The notes: generated by a model from the letters alone, not told the origin. A stretch of 64,000 bases of DNA from Bowmanella denitrificans (GCF_002887595.1 NZ_PEBU01000003.1:472865-536864); one strand, 5' to 3'; positions 36,970 to 48,323 are shown, counted from the stretch's first letter. A program made the numbers and translations.

Positions 36970-39069
36970 TTATTGGCCCACGGCGCTGACAATCTTAATC
37001 TGCTTGTCATCAGGTACTTCCTGATAGGACAGTACGTGCAATCCGGCGATGGCATGTTTAAGGAAGCGTGATAACACGGGTCTCAACATGCCTGACGTCA
37101 ACAATACTGCTGGCTCGCCCGCCAGTTCCTGCTGCTGGGCCGCTTCGGCCAGAGATTGCTGCAGTCGTTCGGCAAGACCGGGCTCGATACCCGCGCCGTC
37201 ACCGCCACCGGCTTGTAGCGACTGGTGCAATATCTGTTCCAGTTCTGGGGCCAAAGTGATCACAGGGATTTCTTTGCTGCTGCCGTTAATTTCCTGGGCG
37301 ATCAGACGTTTCAGGGCAATACGCACGGCCGATACTAATACGTCGGGATCTTGACTCTTGGGACCATATTCGCAGAGGGTTTGTACAATGCTTCTCAAAT
37401 CTCGGATTGGCACCCCTTCATATAGCAAGGTCTGCAGCACCTTCACTACCGTGCCCATGGGCAGAATATCCGGTACCAATCCCTCTACCAGTTTGGGATT
37501 TTGTTTGGCCAGCATGTCAAGCAACTGCTGAACCTCTTCGTAGCCCAGCAATTGATAGGCATTATTGGTCAGCAACTGGCTTAAGTGCGTTGCCACTACT
37601 GTCGCAGCATCTACCACCGTATAGCCCAGTGTTTGCGCGTGTTCTCGCTGGGCAGCCTTAATCCATACCGCATCCAGGCCAAAGGCCGGATCTTTGGTGG
37701 GCTTGCCGTCGAGTTTGCCAAACACCTGACCAGGGTTAATGGCCAGTTCCTGATCATGGCTGATATCTGCCTCACCAATAGTGACACCCAACATAGCGAT
37801 GGTGTAGGTATTGGGATTTAAGTCCAGGTTGTCACGTATGTGCACGGGCGGGATCAAAAAACCCAACTCCTGGGAAAGCTTTTTACGCACCCCCTTAATA
37901 CGGGTCAGCAACTCACCGCCCTGACTTTTGTCCACTAGGGGAATTAGCCGGTACCCTACTTCCAGACCAATAGTGTCAACATGCTGCACATCATCCCAGC
38001 CCAGCTCTTTGACTTCTGCGGGTGCGCGGGTCTGTTCAGGTACCAGCTCGCCAGCCGCCTGCTGCTGTTCGGCTTGTTGTTCCCGCCACCAGTCAAAATA
38101 GGCATAGCCGCCAACCAACAGTGCAAAGCCTAAAAACGCCAGGTGTGGCATCCCTGGCACAATCCCCATCACAAACAAAATACCGGTGGTGATATACAGC
38201 GCGCGGCGATTACCCAATTGGTTCTTCAACTCGCTACCCATATCCTGGGTATCGTTTTCACGGGTAACTATAATGGCCGTGGCAACAGATAACAGCAGTG
38301 ACGGGATCTGCGCCACCAGGCCGTCACCTATGGTCAGAATGGTATAAATCTCAATGGCATCACCAAAACTGAGATCATGCTGAATCATGCCGATAAACAA
38401 ACCGCCGACGATATTGATCAACATAATAAACAGACCGGCTACCGCGTCACCTTTTACAAACTTTGACGCACCATCCATTGAGCCGTAAAAGTCTGCTTCT
38501 GTGGTAATTTCCTGACGGCGACGACGGGCTTCATCGGAATCGATATAGCCCGCATTTAAATCCGCATCAATGGCCATTTGCTTACCCGGCATAGCGTCCA
38601 GGGTAAAGCGTGCACTTACCTCAGAAATACGTCCGGCACCCGCAGTAACCACTTTAAAGTTGATAATCAACAAGATGGCGAAGACAACAATACCCACGGC
38701 AAAGTTACCGCCAATCACCACTTCACCGAAGGCCTGAATCACCTTACCCGCGGCGTCCCCGCCTTCATGCCCCTCCAGCAATACCACACGGGTGGAAGCG
38801 ACGTTCAATGCCAGACGTAATACCGTGGCAATCAGCAACACCAGCGGAAAGGCGCCAAAATCAATGGGCCGTTTGGTAAATACCGCAACCAGGATAACCA
38901 CCAGCGACAAAGCAATGTTGAAACTAAACAGTACATCCAGCAGAAATGCCGGCATGGGTAATATCACCATGCCCATAATGGCCAGCAGGATTAATGGTGC
39001 CCCCAACCCGGAGGTGAACTGCTTTACAGAGTTTTTGTCGAATCGGTTCAGGTAGGAGCTTAGTTCCAT
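36970..39069 (-). CDS. flhA: Flagellar export apparatus protein FlhA
   Basis: 699 residues. The N-terminal half has eight membrane helices (LILLAIMGMVILPMPAFLLD onward) and the FHIPEP-type loop (GRISEVSARFTLDAMPGKQM). The C-terminal cytoplasmic half (from about residue 350, GYRLIPLVDKSQGGELLTRI) docks substrates and chaperones. It is the first visible gene of the flhA-flhF-flhG-fliA-che operon; the upstream flagellar genes expected here (flhB and others) are replaced by the repeat-rich spacer and leu operon. Confidence 0.97.
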   Translation of the reverse strand: MELSSYLNRFDKNSVKQFTSGLGAPLILLAIMGMVILPMPAFLLDVLFSFNIALSLVVILVAVFTKRPIDFGAFPLVLLIATVLRLALNVASTRVVLLEGHEGGDAAGKVIQAFGEVVIGGNFAVGIVVFAILLIINFKVVTAGAGRISEVSARFTLDAMPGKQMAIDADLNAGYIDSDEARRRRQEITTEADFYGSMDGASKFVKGDAVAGLFIMLINIVGGLFIGMIQHDLSFGDAIEIYTILTIGDGLVAQIPSLLLSVATAIIVTRENDTQDMGSELKNQLGNRRALYITTGILFVMGIVPGMPHLAFLGFALLVGGYAYFDWWREQQAEQQQAAGELVPEQTRAPAEVKELGWDDVQHVDTIGLEVGYRLIPLVDKSQGGELLTRIKGVRKKLSQELGFLIPPVHIRDNLDLNPNTYTIAMLGVTIGEADISHDQELAINPGQVFGKLDGKPTKDPAFGLDAVWIKAAQREHAQTLGYTVVDAATVVATHLSQLLTNNAYQLLGYEEVQQLLDMLAKQNPKLVEGLVPDILPMGTVVKVLQTLLYEGVPIRDLRSIVQTLCEYGPKSQDPDVLVSAVRIALKRLIAQEINGSSKEIPVITLAPELEQILHQSLQAGGGDGAGIEPGLAERLQQSLAEAAQQQELAGEPAVLLTSGMLRPVLSRFLKHAIAGLHVLSYQEVPDDKQIKIVSAVGQ

Positions 39070-39120
39070 AATCTAACAACGGGAATTTGACGGCTGCACT
39101 GGATACTGCAATTAGTGCGC

Positions 39121-39140
39121 CAGTTGGCTGAATTAAGTGG
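39121..39140 (+). repeat. 20 bp repeat shared with 44530-44549
   Basis: CAGTTGGCTGAATTAAGTGG occurs here and, identically and in the same direction, just after leuD. It opens a family of TTGGCTG/CAGTTGGC/GCCAACTG elements filling much of 39120-39500. Confidence 0.85.
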
Positions 39141-39151
39141 TCAGTAATCCG

Positions 39152-39221
39152 TTGGCTGTTGGCTGTTGGCTGTTGGCTGTTGGCTGTTGGCTGTTGGCTG
39201 TTGGCTGTTGGCTGTTGGCTG
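39152..39221 (+). repeat. Ten exact tandem copies of TTGGCTG
   Basis: Seventy bases made of ten perfect 7 bp units, with no interruption. The unit also occurs singly in the neighbouring 20 bp repeat, suggesting it grew from that element by replication slippage. It lies about 80 bp upstream of flhA. Confidence 0.97.
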
Positions 39222-39302
39222 TTCAGTCTGACTCGCCCTCGCGCTCTGTCAACGGATTTCTGCTAACTGCCGACTGATTACTGACCATTTAGCTTACATC
39301 CC

Positions 39303-39391
39303 GTCGGACTCAAATCCGACCCACGGCGCTTAGACTGAGCTTTGTTGTCGGAATAAATTCCGACCCACTGTGGGTTGGGCTTCAGCCCAAC
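39303..39391. repeat. Cluster of dispersed hairpins
   Basis: Three hairpins follow one another: GTCGGA-N6-TCCGAC (39303-39320), GTCGGAAT-AA-ATTCCGAC (39347-39364) and GTTGGGCTTCAGCCCAAC (39374-39391). The first two belong to the family also seen at 11655 and 14231. Confidence 0.7.
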
Positions 39392-39422
39392 AACAATAGC
39401 TTCAAAATCCGTGGTTACTATA

Positions 39423-39459
39423 CAGTTGGCAATTCAGGTCGCCCCGGCTCTGCCAACTG
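39423..39459. repeat. Hairpin CAGTTGGC / GCCAACTG, first copy
   Basis: The arms enclose a TTCAGGT..CCCGGCTCT loop. The same hairpin with the same loop text follows leuD at 44551-44587. Between here and the leu leader (39460-39675) I see only further GCCAACTG-like fragments and a possible promoter (TTGACG at 39646). Confidence 0.7.
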
Positions 39460-39675
39460 ACGACTGATTTCTGCCAACTGACAACGAATTACAGACCACT
39501 TACAAACCTGACAACCAATAACTGGACAACCAGAAATTTCGACATTGTTAGGATAAGCCTTTCGACATACTCCGCCAGGAAAGGGATAAAATCGCGCTTA
39601 TGCCATTTAAAGCAAGCCAATAGCGAATTAATTTACCCTAACTGGTTGACGTCAATAGCCGAAAAAGATACTAAT

Positions 39676-39756
39676 ATGCCTGTTCCAAATACAGGCAACA
39701 GCGAATGCAAAAATTTCTCTCTCTACTCCTCCTTATGGCAGCAAGATTGCACGGGT
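39676..39756 (+). CDS. leuL: Leu operon leader peptide
   Basis: 26 codons from ATG 39676, read MPVPNTGNSECKNFSLLLLM then AARLHG and stop. Four consecutive leucine codons (CTA CTC CTC CTT, 39721-39732) and a fifth Leu codon just before the stop match the LLLL-N-A-S-S-L-R-G core of enterobacterial and vibrio LeuL. The start is uncertain: no strong ribosome site precedes it, and a TTGACG/TACTAA promoter placed just upstream would begin transcription very near this ATG. Confidence 0.78.
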
Positions 39757-39815
39757 AGGTTGTAGCCGAGAAACAGGCAGAAATTCAGAAAAACCCGTGC
39801 ACAGCACGGGTTTTT
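39747..39815 (+). promoter_or_regulatory. Leu attenuator (antiterminator plus terminator)
   Basis: The terminator is AAACCCGTGC-ACA-GCACGGGTTT (39791-39813) followed by T residues. The sequence GCACGGGT at 39747-39754, inside the last codons of the leader, can pair with ACCCGTGC (39793-39800), excluding the terminator. A ribosome stalled at the leucine codons would leave that segment free. This is the classic leucine attenuation layout, ending 65 bp before leuA. Confidence 0.88.
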
Positions 39816-39879
39816 CACTTTTATACCAAGTAAAAACCAAGTGTGAAGGTGCCGGGGTCAACCAAGAAGGGGAAAGACC

Positions 39880-41433
39880 ATGACAAACAGAGTCAAGATA
39901 TTCGATACCACCTTGCGGGACGGCGAACAGGCCTTACCTGCCAGTCTGAGTGTGAAGGAAAAACTGCAGATTGCCCTGGCCCTTGAGCGACTGGGGGTGG
40001 ATATTATCGAAGCTGGCTTCCCGGTCTCTTCCCCGGGTGACTTTAAATCTGTACAAACCATTGCCAGGGAAGTGAAAAATGCCACCGTCTGTGGTTTGTC
40101 CCGCGCGGTAATGAATGACATCGACGCCTGCGGCGAAGCCTTAAAGGTTGCTGAGCAATTCCGTATCCACACCTTTATCGCCACCTCAGATATTCATGTA
40201 GGCGCCAAATTACGGAAGTCTCAGGATGAGGTGCTGGACATGGCGGTGGCCGCTATCAAACATGCCAGACGCTACACCGACGATGTGGAATTTTCCTGCG
40301 AGGATGCCGGACGCACCAACATCGATTATCTGTGCCGGATGGTGGAAAACGCCATCAGGGCCGGTGCCACCACGGTAAATATTCCCGATACCGTCGGTTA
40401 TACCATCCCCAGCGAATTCGGCGCCATTATTCAGACCTTGTTCAACCGGGTGCCGAATATCGACCAGGCCACGATTTCCGTGCACTGCCATAACGATTTG
40501 GGCCTGGCAGTGGCTAACTCTGTAGCCGCCGTGCAGCACGGCGCACGTCAGATTGAATGTACCATCAATGGTATTGGCGAGCGGGCCGGTAACTGCTCGC
40601 TGGAAGAAGTGGCCATGATCCTGAAAACCCGCGAAGCCATGCTGGGCCTGCAAACCGGCATTAACAGCCAGGAGATTTTCCGTACCTCCAAGCTGGTCAG
40701 TCAGATATGTAATATGCCGGTACAAAGCAATAAAGCCATTGTCGGCGCCAATGCCTTCAGCCATTCTTCCGGCATTCATCAGGATGGCATCTTAAAAGCG
40801 CAAAATACCTATGAAATCATGACACCAGAAAGTGTCGGCATTAACAAAAATCATCTGAATCTGACCAGCCGCTCGGGCCGCCATGTGATTAAGCATCGTA
40901 TGCATGAGCTGGGTTACAAAGATGAAGATTATGATTTAGATACCTTGTATCAGGCGTTTTTGAAACTGGCCGACAAAAAAGGCCAGGTGTTTGATTACGA
41001 CCTGGAAGCGCTGGTGTTCTTCGACCAGCAGAAGCAGCAACAGGCCCATTATGAACTGCTGTATCTGCATGCCAACGCTGGTAAGGGGATGATCCCAAGC
41101 GCCACGGTCAAAATGCGTATGGGCGAACAGGAAGGCACCGCTTCGGCCATAGGTAACGGCCCGGTGGATGCAGCCTTTAACGCCATTATTCAGGTAACCG
41201 GCCATGACGAAGTGGAGATCGTTGACTTTAAACTGGACTCCAAAGGCGAAGGGGCTGATGCCTTGGCCCAAGTGAGCGTGGTAGCCGAATATCGTGGTCG
41301 TCGTTTCAACGGTATTGGTCTTGCCACCGACATCGTTGAAGCTGGGGTGAAAGCCCTGATTTATGTACTGAACAACACCTGTCTGGCCGATCAGATAGAC
41401 GAGAAAAAACAACAGAAAATAGCAGGGGTGTAG
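39880..41433 (+). CDS. leuA: 2-isopropylmalate synthase
   Basis: 517 residues, ATG after AGGGGAAA. The HMGL-type TIM barrel has [20 protein letters not shown] with catalytic Arg-Asp, the metal-binding HCHND motif ([20 protein letters not shown]) and [16 protein letters not shown]. The C-terminal regulatory (leucine feedback) domain runs from about residue 390. It condenses acetyl-CoA with 2-oxoisovalerate. It is the first structural gene after the attenuator and abuts leuB without a gap. Confidence 0.97.
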   Translation: MTNRVKIFDTTLRDGEQALPASLSVKEKLQIALALERLGVDIIEAGFPVSSPGDFKSVQTIAREVKNATVCGLSRAVMNDIDACGEALKVAEQFRIHTFIATSDIHVGAKLRKSQDEVLDMAVAAIKHARRYTDDVEFSCEDAGRTNIDYLCRMVENAIRAGATTVNIPDTVGYTIPSEFGAIIQTLFNRVPNIDQATISVHCHNDLGLAVANSVAAVQHGARQIECTINGIGERAGNCSLEEVAMILKTREAMLGLQTGINSQEIFRTSKLVSQICNMPVQSNKAIVGANAFSHSSGIHQDGILKAQNTYEIMTPESVGINKNHLNLTSRSGRHVIKHRMHELGYKDEDYDLDTLYQAFLKLADKKGQVFDYDLEALVFFDQQKQQQAHYELLYLHANAGKGMIPSATVKMRMGEQEGTASAIGNGPVDAAFNAIIQVTGHDEVEIVDFKLDSKGEGADALAQVSVVAEYRGRRFNGIGLATDIVEAGVKALIYVLNNTCLADQIDEKKQQKIAGV

Positions 41434-42530
<1,097 letters not shown>

Positions 42531-42531
<1 letters not shown>

Positions 42532-43931
42532 TGGGTAAGACCTTATACGACAAAATCTGGGACATGCATCTGGTAGCCCAGGCCGGTACCGATAACCTGA
42601 TTTATATTGACCGTCATCTGATCCACGAAGTGACCTCACCGCAGGCGTTTGCCGGTCTTGAAGAAAAAGGCCGTAAACTGCGCCGTCCGGATCGCACCTT
42701 TGCTACCATGGATCACAGTATTTCCACCAAGTCGCTGGCCCTGGATGCCTGTGGCCCGGCCAACCAGTTGCAGCTTCGTACTCTGATGGAAAACTGTGAA
42801 AAGTTTGGCGTCGAGCTGTTTCCGGTCGGACATAAAAAACAAGGTATCGTACATGTCATTGGTCCGGAGCTGGGGCTGATTTTACCCGGCATGACCGTGG
42901 TATGCGGCGACTCTCATACCGCTACCCATGGCGCTTTTGGGGCGCTGGCCTTTGGTATCGGCACCTCCGAAGTGGAGCATGTGTTTGCCACCCAAACCCT
43001 GAAGCAGGGCAAAGCCAAGGCCATGAAGGTGGAGGTTAACGGTACGCTGTCTATCGGCGTGACTGCCAAGGACATCATCCTGGCGATTATAGGTAAGATT
43101 GGCCATGCAGGGGCAACCGGCTATGTGTTGGAATATGCCGGTAGCGCCATTGCAGCGCTGTCCATGGAAGAGCGCATGACCATCTGCAATATGAGTATTG
43201 AAGCTGGCGCTAAAGCCGGTTTGATTGCCCCGGATCAGATCACCTTTGATTACCTCAAAGACAAAGAGCGCGCCCCCAAAGGGGCAGACTGGGAAGCCGC
43301 CCTGGCCTGCTGGCAAAACCTGAAGTCCGACGCCGACGCCCAGTTTGATACTGTGGTTAGTTTAACCGCCGAAGACATCAAGCCGCAGGTTACCTGGGGC
43401 ACCAACCCCGGTCAGGTGGTGGCGGTGGATGAACCTATTCCGGCCCCCACCAGTTTCAGCGATGCGGTAGAGCGCACTTCGGCGGAAAAAGCCCTGAAAT
43501 ATATGGGCCTGGAAGCCGGACAAAAGCTTTCCGATGTGGCCATCAGCCATGTATTTATTGGCTCTTGCACCAACAGCCGTATTGAAGACCTGCGTGCTGC
43601 GGCCAAGATTGCCGCCAAAGGTAAAGTGGCTGCGGGCGTTAACGCCATTGTGGTGCCGGGCTCTTACGCGGTTAAACAACAGGCTGAGGCCGAGCAACTG
43701 GATAAGGTGTTTCTGGATGCTGGCTTTGAATGGCGTTTGCCGGGCTGCTCTATGTGCCTTGGTATGAACGATGACCTGCTGCAAGCCGGTGACCGCTGCG
43801 CCTCCACCAGTAACCGCAACTTTGAAGGTCGCCAGGGCCGCGGCGCCCGCACTCACCTGGTGAGTCCGGCCATGGCCGCAGCCGCCGCACTGGCGGGTCA
43901 TTTTGTAGATGTAAGGGAGTTGGATAAATGA
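42531..43931 (+). CDS. leuC: 3-isopropylmalate dehydratase large subunit
   Basis: 466 residues of the aconitase family. The iron-sulfur ligands are Cys in [20 protein letters not shown] and two in [13 protein letters not shown]. The substrate-binding [20 protein letters not shown] is also present. With LeuD it isomerises 2- to 3-isopropylmalate. It overlaps leuD by 4 bp. Confidence 0.97.
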
Positions 43932-44527
43932 CAGGCATCATACAACTTCGCGCCAAAGCAGCGCCACTGAACCGTGCCAATGTGGATACCGATCAGATTA
44001 TCCCCAAGCAGTTTTTAACCGCTGTAACCCGTGCCGGTTACGGTAAACATTTGTTCCACGACTGGCGCTATCTGGATCTGGAAGAAAAAGTTCCTAATCC
44101 GGAGTTTGAACTGAACCGGCCAGAGCATCAGGGCAGTGAAATTTTACTGGCCAGAGAAAACTTTGGTTGTGGCTCCAGCCGCGAACACGCGCCCTGGTCA
44201 CTGACCGACTATGGGTTTAAAGCGGTGATTGCCACCAGCTTTGCCGATATTTTTTACGGCAACTGCATGAACAACCAACTACTGCCTATAGCCCTGGATA
44301 ACAGCCAGATGGATAAGTTGTTTGCCGCGGTAGACGCCGACCCACAAGTGCAGATTGAAATCGATCTGCCTGCTCAGCATGTACGGGTTGGCGAGCACAG
44401 CTTCGCCTTTGAGATTAAGGAACATCACAAGTACAAGCTGATCAAAGGGCTGGATGCCATTGGTGAAACCCTGGAACTGGTGGCGAAGATCGACGCCTAC
44501 GAGCAGCAGCTTCCGGCCTGGCGTTAA
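43928..44527 (+). CDS. leuD: 3-isopropylmalate dehydratase small subunit
   Basis: 199 residues: [40 protein letters not shown] and [19 protein letters not shown] match the swivel domain subunit. It ends the leu operon; the CAGTTGGCAG/CTGCCAACTG hairpin follows 23 bp later. Confidence 0.97.
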   Translation: MTGIIQLRAKAAPLNRANVDTDQIIPKQFLTAVTRAGYGKHLFHDWRYLDLEEKVPNPEFELNRPEHQGSEILLARENFGCGSSREHAPWSLTDYGFKAVIATSFADIFYGNCMNNQLLPIALDNSQMDKLFAAVDADPQVQIEIDLPAQHVRVGEHSFAFEIKEHHKYKLIKGLDAIGETLELVAKIDAYEQQLPAWR

Positions 44528-44529
44528 AT

Positions 44530-44587
44530 CAGTTGGCTGAATTAAGTGGGCAGTTGGCAGTTCAGGTTTGCCCGGCTCTGCCAACTG
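44530..44587 (+). repeat. Second copy of the 39 kb repeat, hairpin after leuD
   Basis: It begins with the same 20 bases as 39121-39140, followed by a hairpin with perfect 10 bp arms CAGTTGGCAG (44551-44560) and CTGCCAACTG (44578-44587), almost the same as 39423-39459. It may act as the 3' end of the leu transcript, but there is no T-run. Confidence 0.8.
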
Positions 44588-44760
44588 ACCACTTAGTTCT
44601 GACGACTTCCCCCGTCGGGCTTGAATCAAGCATCGCCCGGCAATGCGCTTTTGCTACCCACGTCATCTGCCTTTTTGCTGTCAACCACGATTCTCTTTGA
44701 AAAAAATCAGTGATTTTTTCACTCAAGGCATTATATTCATTCAAAGCCTTTAATTTCGGG

Positions 44761-44776
44761 CTGAAAACGTTTTACA
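44761..44776. promoter_or_regulatory. LacI-family operator upstream of the regulator gene
   Basis: CTGAAAACGTTTTACA, 31 bp before the regulator GTG start, shares TGAAAACGTTT with the two sites before the symporter gene. It probably mediates autoregulation. Confidence 0.75.
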
Positions 44777-44806
44777 TCGAAAGCCTTAGAAAACAGGATT
44801 TTCATA

Positions 44807-45820
44807 GTGAGCAAACTGGGTATCAAAGATATCGCGGCCCGTTCAGGCGTGTCCCCGGCCACAGTGTCACGCACCTTACGTAACCCCGAACTGGTCAATA
44901 AAGACACCCGTAAAAAAGTCATGAAAGCGGTACGGGAGTCCGGCTACACACCCAATCGTTTTGGCTCCAGCCTGCGCACGCAGCAAAGCGGCAATATTGT
45001 AGTGATGATGCCGGATATCACTAATCAGGTGAATGCCGGCATTATCCGTGCTATCGAAGTAGAAGCGCAAAAGGCCGGTTACTCGGTGTTGCTTGGTGAC
45101 ACGCAAGGTCAGGAAGCGCGCGAGCGCCATTACGCTCAGATGGTCAGCAGTGGCCAGGCCGACGGCATATTGCTTTATACCCACCGCCTGCCGTTTGATC
45201 TGGATAATCTGACAGCCAATTTACCGCCCTTAGTGAATGGCAACGAAAGCATAGAAGTCGACGGCCTGAATAAAGTGATGGTCGATAATGTTCAGGGGGC
45301 CAAAGACGGGGTAAACCACTTGGTCGCGCTGGGGCACAGGCGCATTGCGGCAGTGCTTGGTGACAACAATGCCCCCAGCAATCGCGAGCGCTTGCAAGGG
45401 TTTCAGCAGGCCTTGCAACAAGCCGGTATCGAGCCGGATGAACAGTATCTGGTGCAGGGTGATTACACCACTGAGTCGGGTATGAAAGCGATGGAAGCGC
45501 TGCTAAAGCTGCGTAAACGCCCTACCGCCGTATTCTGTTTTAATGACGATATGGCCATTGGTGCCATGAGTGTGCTCAGAGAATATGGCTATGCCATTCC
45601 GGGGGATATCTCCATTATGGGCTTTGACGATATCCGCTATGCCAGCCTGATGAATCCGCCCCTTACCACTATCCATCAACCGCTTGAAGAAATTGGCCAG
45701 GCCAGCATGAGACTGCTGCTGGCCCAGTTAAGCGGCAAAAATCCAGTACCGCAGCACATCCAATTGCCGTTGCGCCTGGTGGTCAGACAAAGCACCGGCC
45801 CGGCACCTGCATCCGACTAA
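44807..45820 (+). CDS. LacI-family regulator of the cellobiose genes
   Basis: 337 residues; GTG start with AGGA eight bases upstream. The N-terminal helix-turn-helix is GIKDIAARSGVSPATVSRTL, and the hinge and periplasmic-binding-like sensor follow (GNIVVMMPDITNQVNAGIIR to PLRLVVRQSTG). The gene is convergent with the GH94 gene (stops overlap by 4 bp). The same operator type stands before this gene and before the symporter, so it most likely represses the symporter-phosphorylase operon until a disaccharide or derivative binds. The ligand is inferred to be cellobiose-related. Confidence 0.92.
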   Translation: MSKLGIKDIAARSGVSPATVSRTLRNPELVNKDTRKKVMKAVRESGYTPNRFGSSLRTQQSGNIVVMMPDITNQVNAGIIRAIEVEAQKAGYSVLLGDTQGQEARERHYAQMVSSGQADGILLYTHRLPFDLDNLTANLPPLVNGNESIEVDGLNKVMVDNVQGAKDGVNHLVALGHRRIAAVLGDNNAPSNRERLQGFQQALQQAGIEPDEQYLVQGDYTTESGMKAMEALLKLRKRPTAVFCFNDDMAIGAMSVLREYGYAIPGDISIMGFDDIRYASLMNPPLTTIHQPLEEIGQASMRLLLAQLSGKNPVPQHIQLPLRLVVRQSTGPAPASD

Positions 45821-48273
45821 CCTTGCTCTGGTGGTAGCAGCCGAACCTGCACCTTATGCTGCCCCCGATAGCGCGCATAAGGGATCAGGTCGCCAGGCAC
45901 AGGCTCACCATCAATCTGCATATCCACAACTCCTTGACTCAGGCCATGGGGATTGGCGATGTCTATCTGATAAACGGCCCCTCGAAACTGCCGGGTAACA
46001 GACAGTGACGGCCAGTGGCTGGGCAAACAGGGCATAATGCGCAGCCCCTGGTAGTCAGGACGTATACCGGTAATATATTGGCTGGCAGCATAAAAACACC
46101 AGGCCGCCGTGCCACTGAGCCAGGAATTCTTTGCCTGCCCCGGCGTCGCGGCGTCGCGCCCGGCAATCATCTGACTGTACACATAGGGCTCAGTTTTGTG
46201 CAGTTGCTGCATGTCCTGCAAATAGGCAGGGCTGATACGACTGAAATAATCATAGGCCTGCTCCCCCCGGCCCAACAGGGTTTCGGCAATAATAATCCAG
46301 GGATTGTTGTGACAAAAAATCCCGGCATTTTCCTTATAGCCGGGCGGATAGGAACTGATTTCGCCCTTGTATTTGTCATAATCGCTGTAGGCAGGCTGTT
46401 GCAACATAATGCCGAATTCACAGGCCAGATGCTGATTTACCGCATCCAACGCCAGCCTGGCGCGCCCATCCTGCAGCCCGATCCCCGCCATTACACAAAA
46501 ACCCTGGGACTCAATGAAGATTTTGCCCTGCTGGTTTTCCTGACTCCCTACCTTCTGGCCGCGGGCATCATAGGCACGTAAAAACCACTGCCCGTCCCAA
46601 CCATGCTGGTCAATGGCCCTGACCATCAAATCAATGTGCTGCTGTGCCCAGTCTGCCAGTTTATGCCGCTCGGTGAGCTTGCACAGCTGCACAAATTCCT
46701 GACCATACAAAACAAACTGCCCGGCGATCATTAAAGATTCGGCCACTTTGGCGTCACCACGCTGAGTGGTCTGGTAGGACTCATTTGGATCTTCAGAAAA
46801 GCAATTCAGATTCAGACAGTCATTCCAGTCAGCCCGGCCTATCAACGGCAGCCCATGGGGGCCAAGATGATTTACCACGTGGCTGAAGGCCCGTTTAAGG
46901 TGCTCAAAGTGATCAAAATCGCCCTCTTCATCGTCGAAATTCACCCGGGCATCAAGGATGCTGAAATCGCCGGTTTCCTTAATATAGTTGGCCGTAGACA
47001 GCACCATCCACATGGGATCGTCATTAAAGTTACCGCCGATATTGGCATTGCCTTTTTTGGTCAGCGGCTGGTACTGGTGATAAGCTGAGCCGTCCATTTT
47101 CTGGGTCGCAGATAGATCCAGAATACGCTCCCGCACGCGCTCCGGCACCATATGGGCAAAACCGATGGTGTCCTGATTGGAATCGCGAAAACCCATGCCA
47201 CGGCCAATACCTGACTCATAAAAAGACGCGCTACGCGACAAATTAAAAGTGACCATATTCTGGTATTGGTTCCAGATATTCAGCGAACGGTTAAAGCGCT
47301 CATCCGGCGATTGAATGTGAAAATGGCCAAGCAACTGCTGCCAATAGGCTGTGAGCTTAGCCAGTTCAGCTGTCACTTTCTCATCGCTATCAAATGCAGC
47401 CAGCATCCTCTTGGCAGGCTGTTTATTAATCATGCCAGGGGCCTGCCATTTATCCTCTACCGGCAGTTCCACATAGCCCAGCACAAACACTAAGGTTTGG
47501 CTTTCGCCCGCGGCCAGCGTCAGTTCCAGATGATGAGAGGCAATAGGCGACCAGCCATGCGCAATACTGTTGCTGGCCTGCCCCTTTTCCACTACCAGCG
47601 GGCGCTCAAAACCGCGATAAGGCCCCAGAAAACTGTCTCTGTCGGTATCAAAACCCTGAATCGGATGATTGACCCCGTAGAAAGCATAGTGATTGCGCCG
47701 TTCACGGTACTCGGTTTTGTGATACAGCACTGAGCCTTCAACTTCCACTTCCCCGGTAGACAAATTGCGCTGAAAATTAGCGCCATCATCTTCGGCATTC
47801 CACAGGCACCATTCCAACAACGAAAACAAATTCAGGGTTTTATCCTGCTCACCCTGATTGTTCAGATGCAGGCGATAAACTTCGGCCGTCTGCCCCAGCG
47901 GGATAAAACAGGTTAGTTCCGAGCGGATCTGTGCCTTGCTGGCAATAAAACGGCTGTAGCCAAGTCCATGGCGGCATTCGTAATAGTCAAGTTCAGTGGG
48001 CACCGGGCGCCCGGAAACCGACCAGATCTCATCGTCGCACTTAAGGTAAAAATAACGACCGCCGCAATCCACCGGCACACTGTTGTAGCGGTAACGCAAT
48101 AGCCGCCGAAACTTGGGATCCCGGTAAAAACAGTAACCCCCTGCGGTATTGGATATCAGCCCATAAAAACCGTCATTGCCCAGATAGTTGATCCAGGGTG
48201 ACGGCGTAAATGGACTGGTGATGACATACTCTTTTCGCTGGTCATCAAAGTAGCCATAAGCTTGTTCGGTCAT
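45817..48273 (-). CDS. GH94 cellobiose phosphorylase-like enzyme
   Basis: 818 residues from the ATG at 48273 (MTEQAYGYFDDQRKEYVITS). The open frame runs 46 codons further, but the family starts here. Hallmarks: TPSPWINYLGNDGFYGLISN, GRYFYLKCDDEIWSVSGRP, ECRHGLGYSR and the catalytic loop PLIGRADWNDCLNLN with general-acid Asp485. Such enzymes split cellobiose with phosphate into glucose 1-phosphate and glucose in the cytoplasm, saving one ATP. The high match to cellobiose phosphorylases favours that substrate over chitobiose or cellodextrins. It is 50 bp downstream of the symporter gene. Confidence 0.92.
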   Translation of the reverse strand: MTEQAYGYFDDQRKEYVITSPFTPSPWINYLGNDGFYGLISNTAGGYCFYRDPKFRRLLRYRYNSVPVDCGGRYFYLKCDDEIWSVSGRPVPTELDYYECRHGLGYSRFIASKAQIRSELTCFIPLGQTAEVYRLHLNNQGEQDKTLNLFSLLEWCLWNAEDDGANFQRNLSTGEVEVEGSVLYHKTEYRERRNHYAFYGVNHPIQGFDTDRDSFLGPYRGFERPLVVEKGQASNSIAHGWSPIASHHLELTLAAGESQTLVFVLGYVELPVEDKWQAPGMINKQPAKRMLAAFDSDEKVTAELAKLTAYWQQLLGHFHIQSPDERFNRSLNIWNQYQNMVTFNLSRSASFYESGIGRGMGFRDSNQDTIGFAHMVPERVRERILDLSATQKMDGSAYHQYQPLTKKGNANIGGNFNDDPMWMVLSTANYIKETGDFSILDARVNFDDEEGDFDHFEHLKRAFSHVVNHLGPHGLPLIGRADWNDCLNLNCFSEDPNESYQTTQRGDAKVAESLMIAGQFVLYGQEFVQLCKLTERHKLADWAQQHIDLMVRAIDQHGWDGQWFLRAYDARGQKVGSQENQQGKIFIESQGFCVMAGIGLQDGRARLALDAVNQHLACEFGIMLQQPAYSDYDKYKGEISSYPPGYKENAGIFCHNNPWIIIAETLLGRGEQAYDYFSRISPAYLQDMQQLHKTEPYVYSQMIAGRDAATPGQAKNSWLSGTAAWCFYAASQYITGIRPDYQGLRIMPCLPSHWPSLSVTRQFRGAVYQIDIANPHGLSQGVVDMQIDGEPVPGDLIPYARYRGQHKVQVRLLPPEQG

Positions 48274-48323
48274 AGTGTCTCTTTTGCAAGGTTGGCGGTA
48301 ACAGGTGTGTGAGTCCGGCATAC

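Noticed and set aside
39152..39221. Tandem repeats as a CRISPR array
   Set aside because: The units are 7 bp, directly abutting, without spacers, and no cas gene is near.
39705..39795. ATG at 39705 as the Leu leader start
   Set aside because: That frame does not read the CTA CTC CTC CTT run as leucines and runs on into the terminator region. The frame from 39676 gives the LeuL-like ending.
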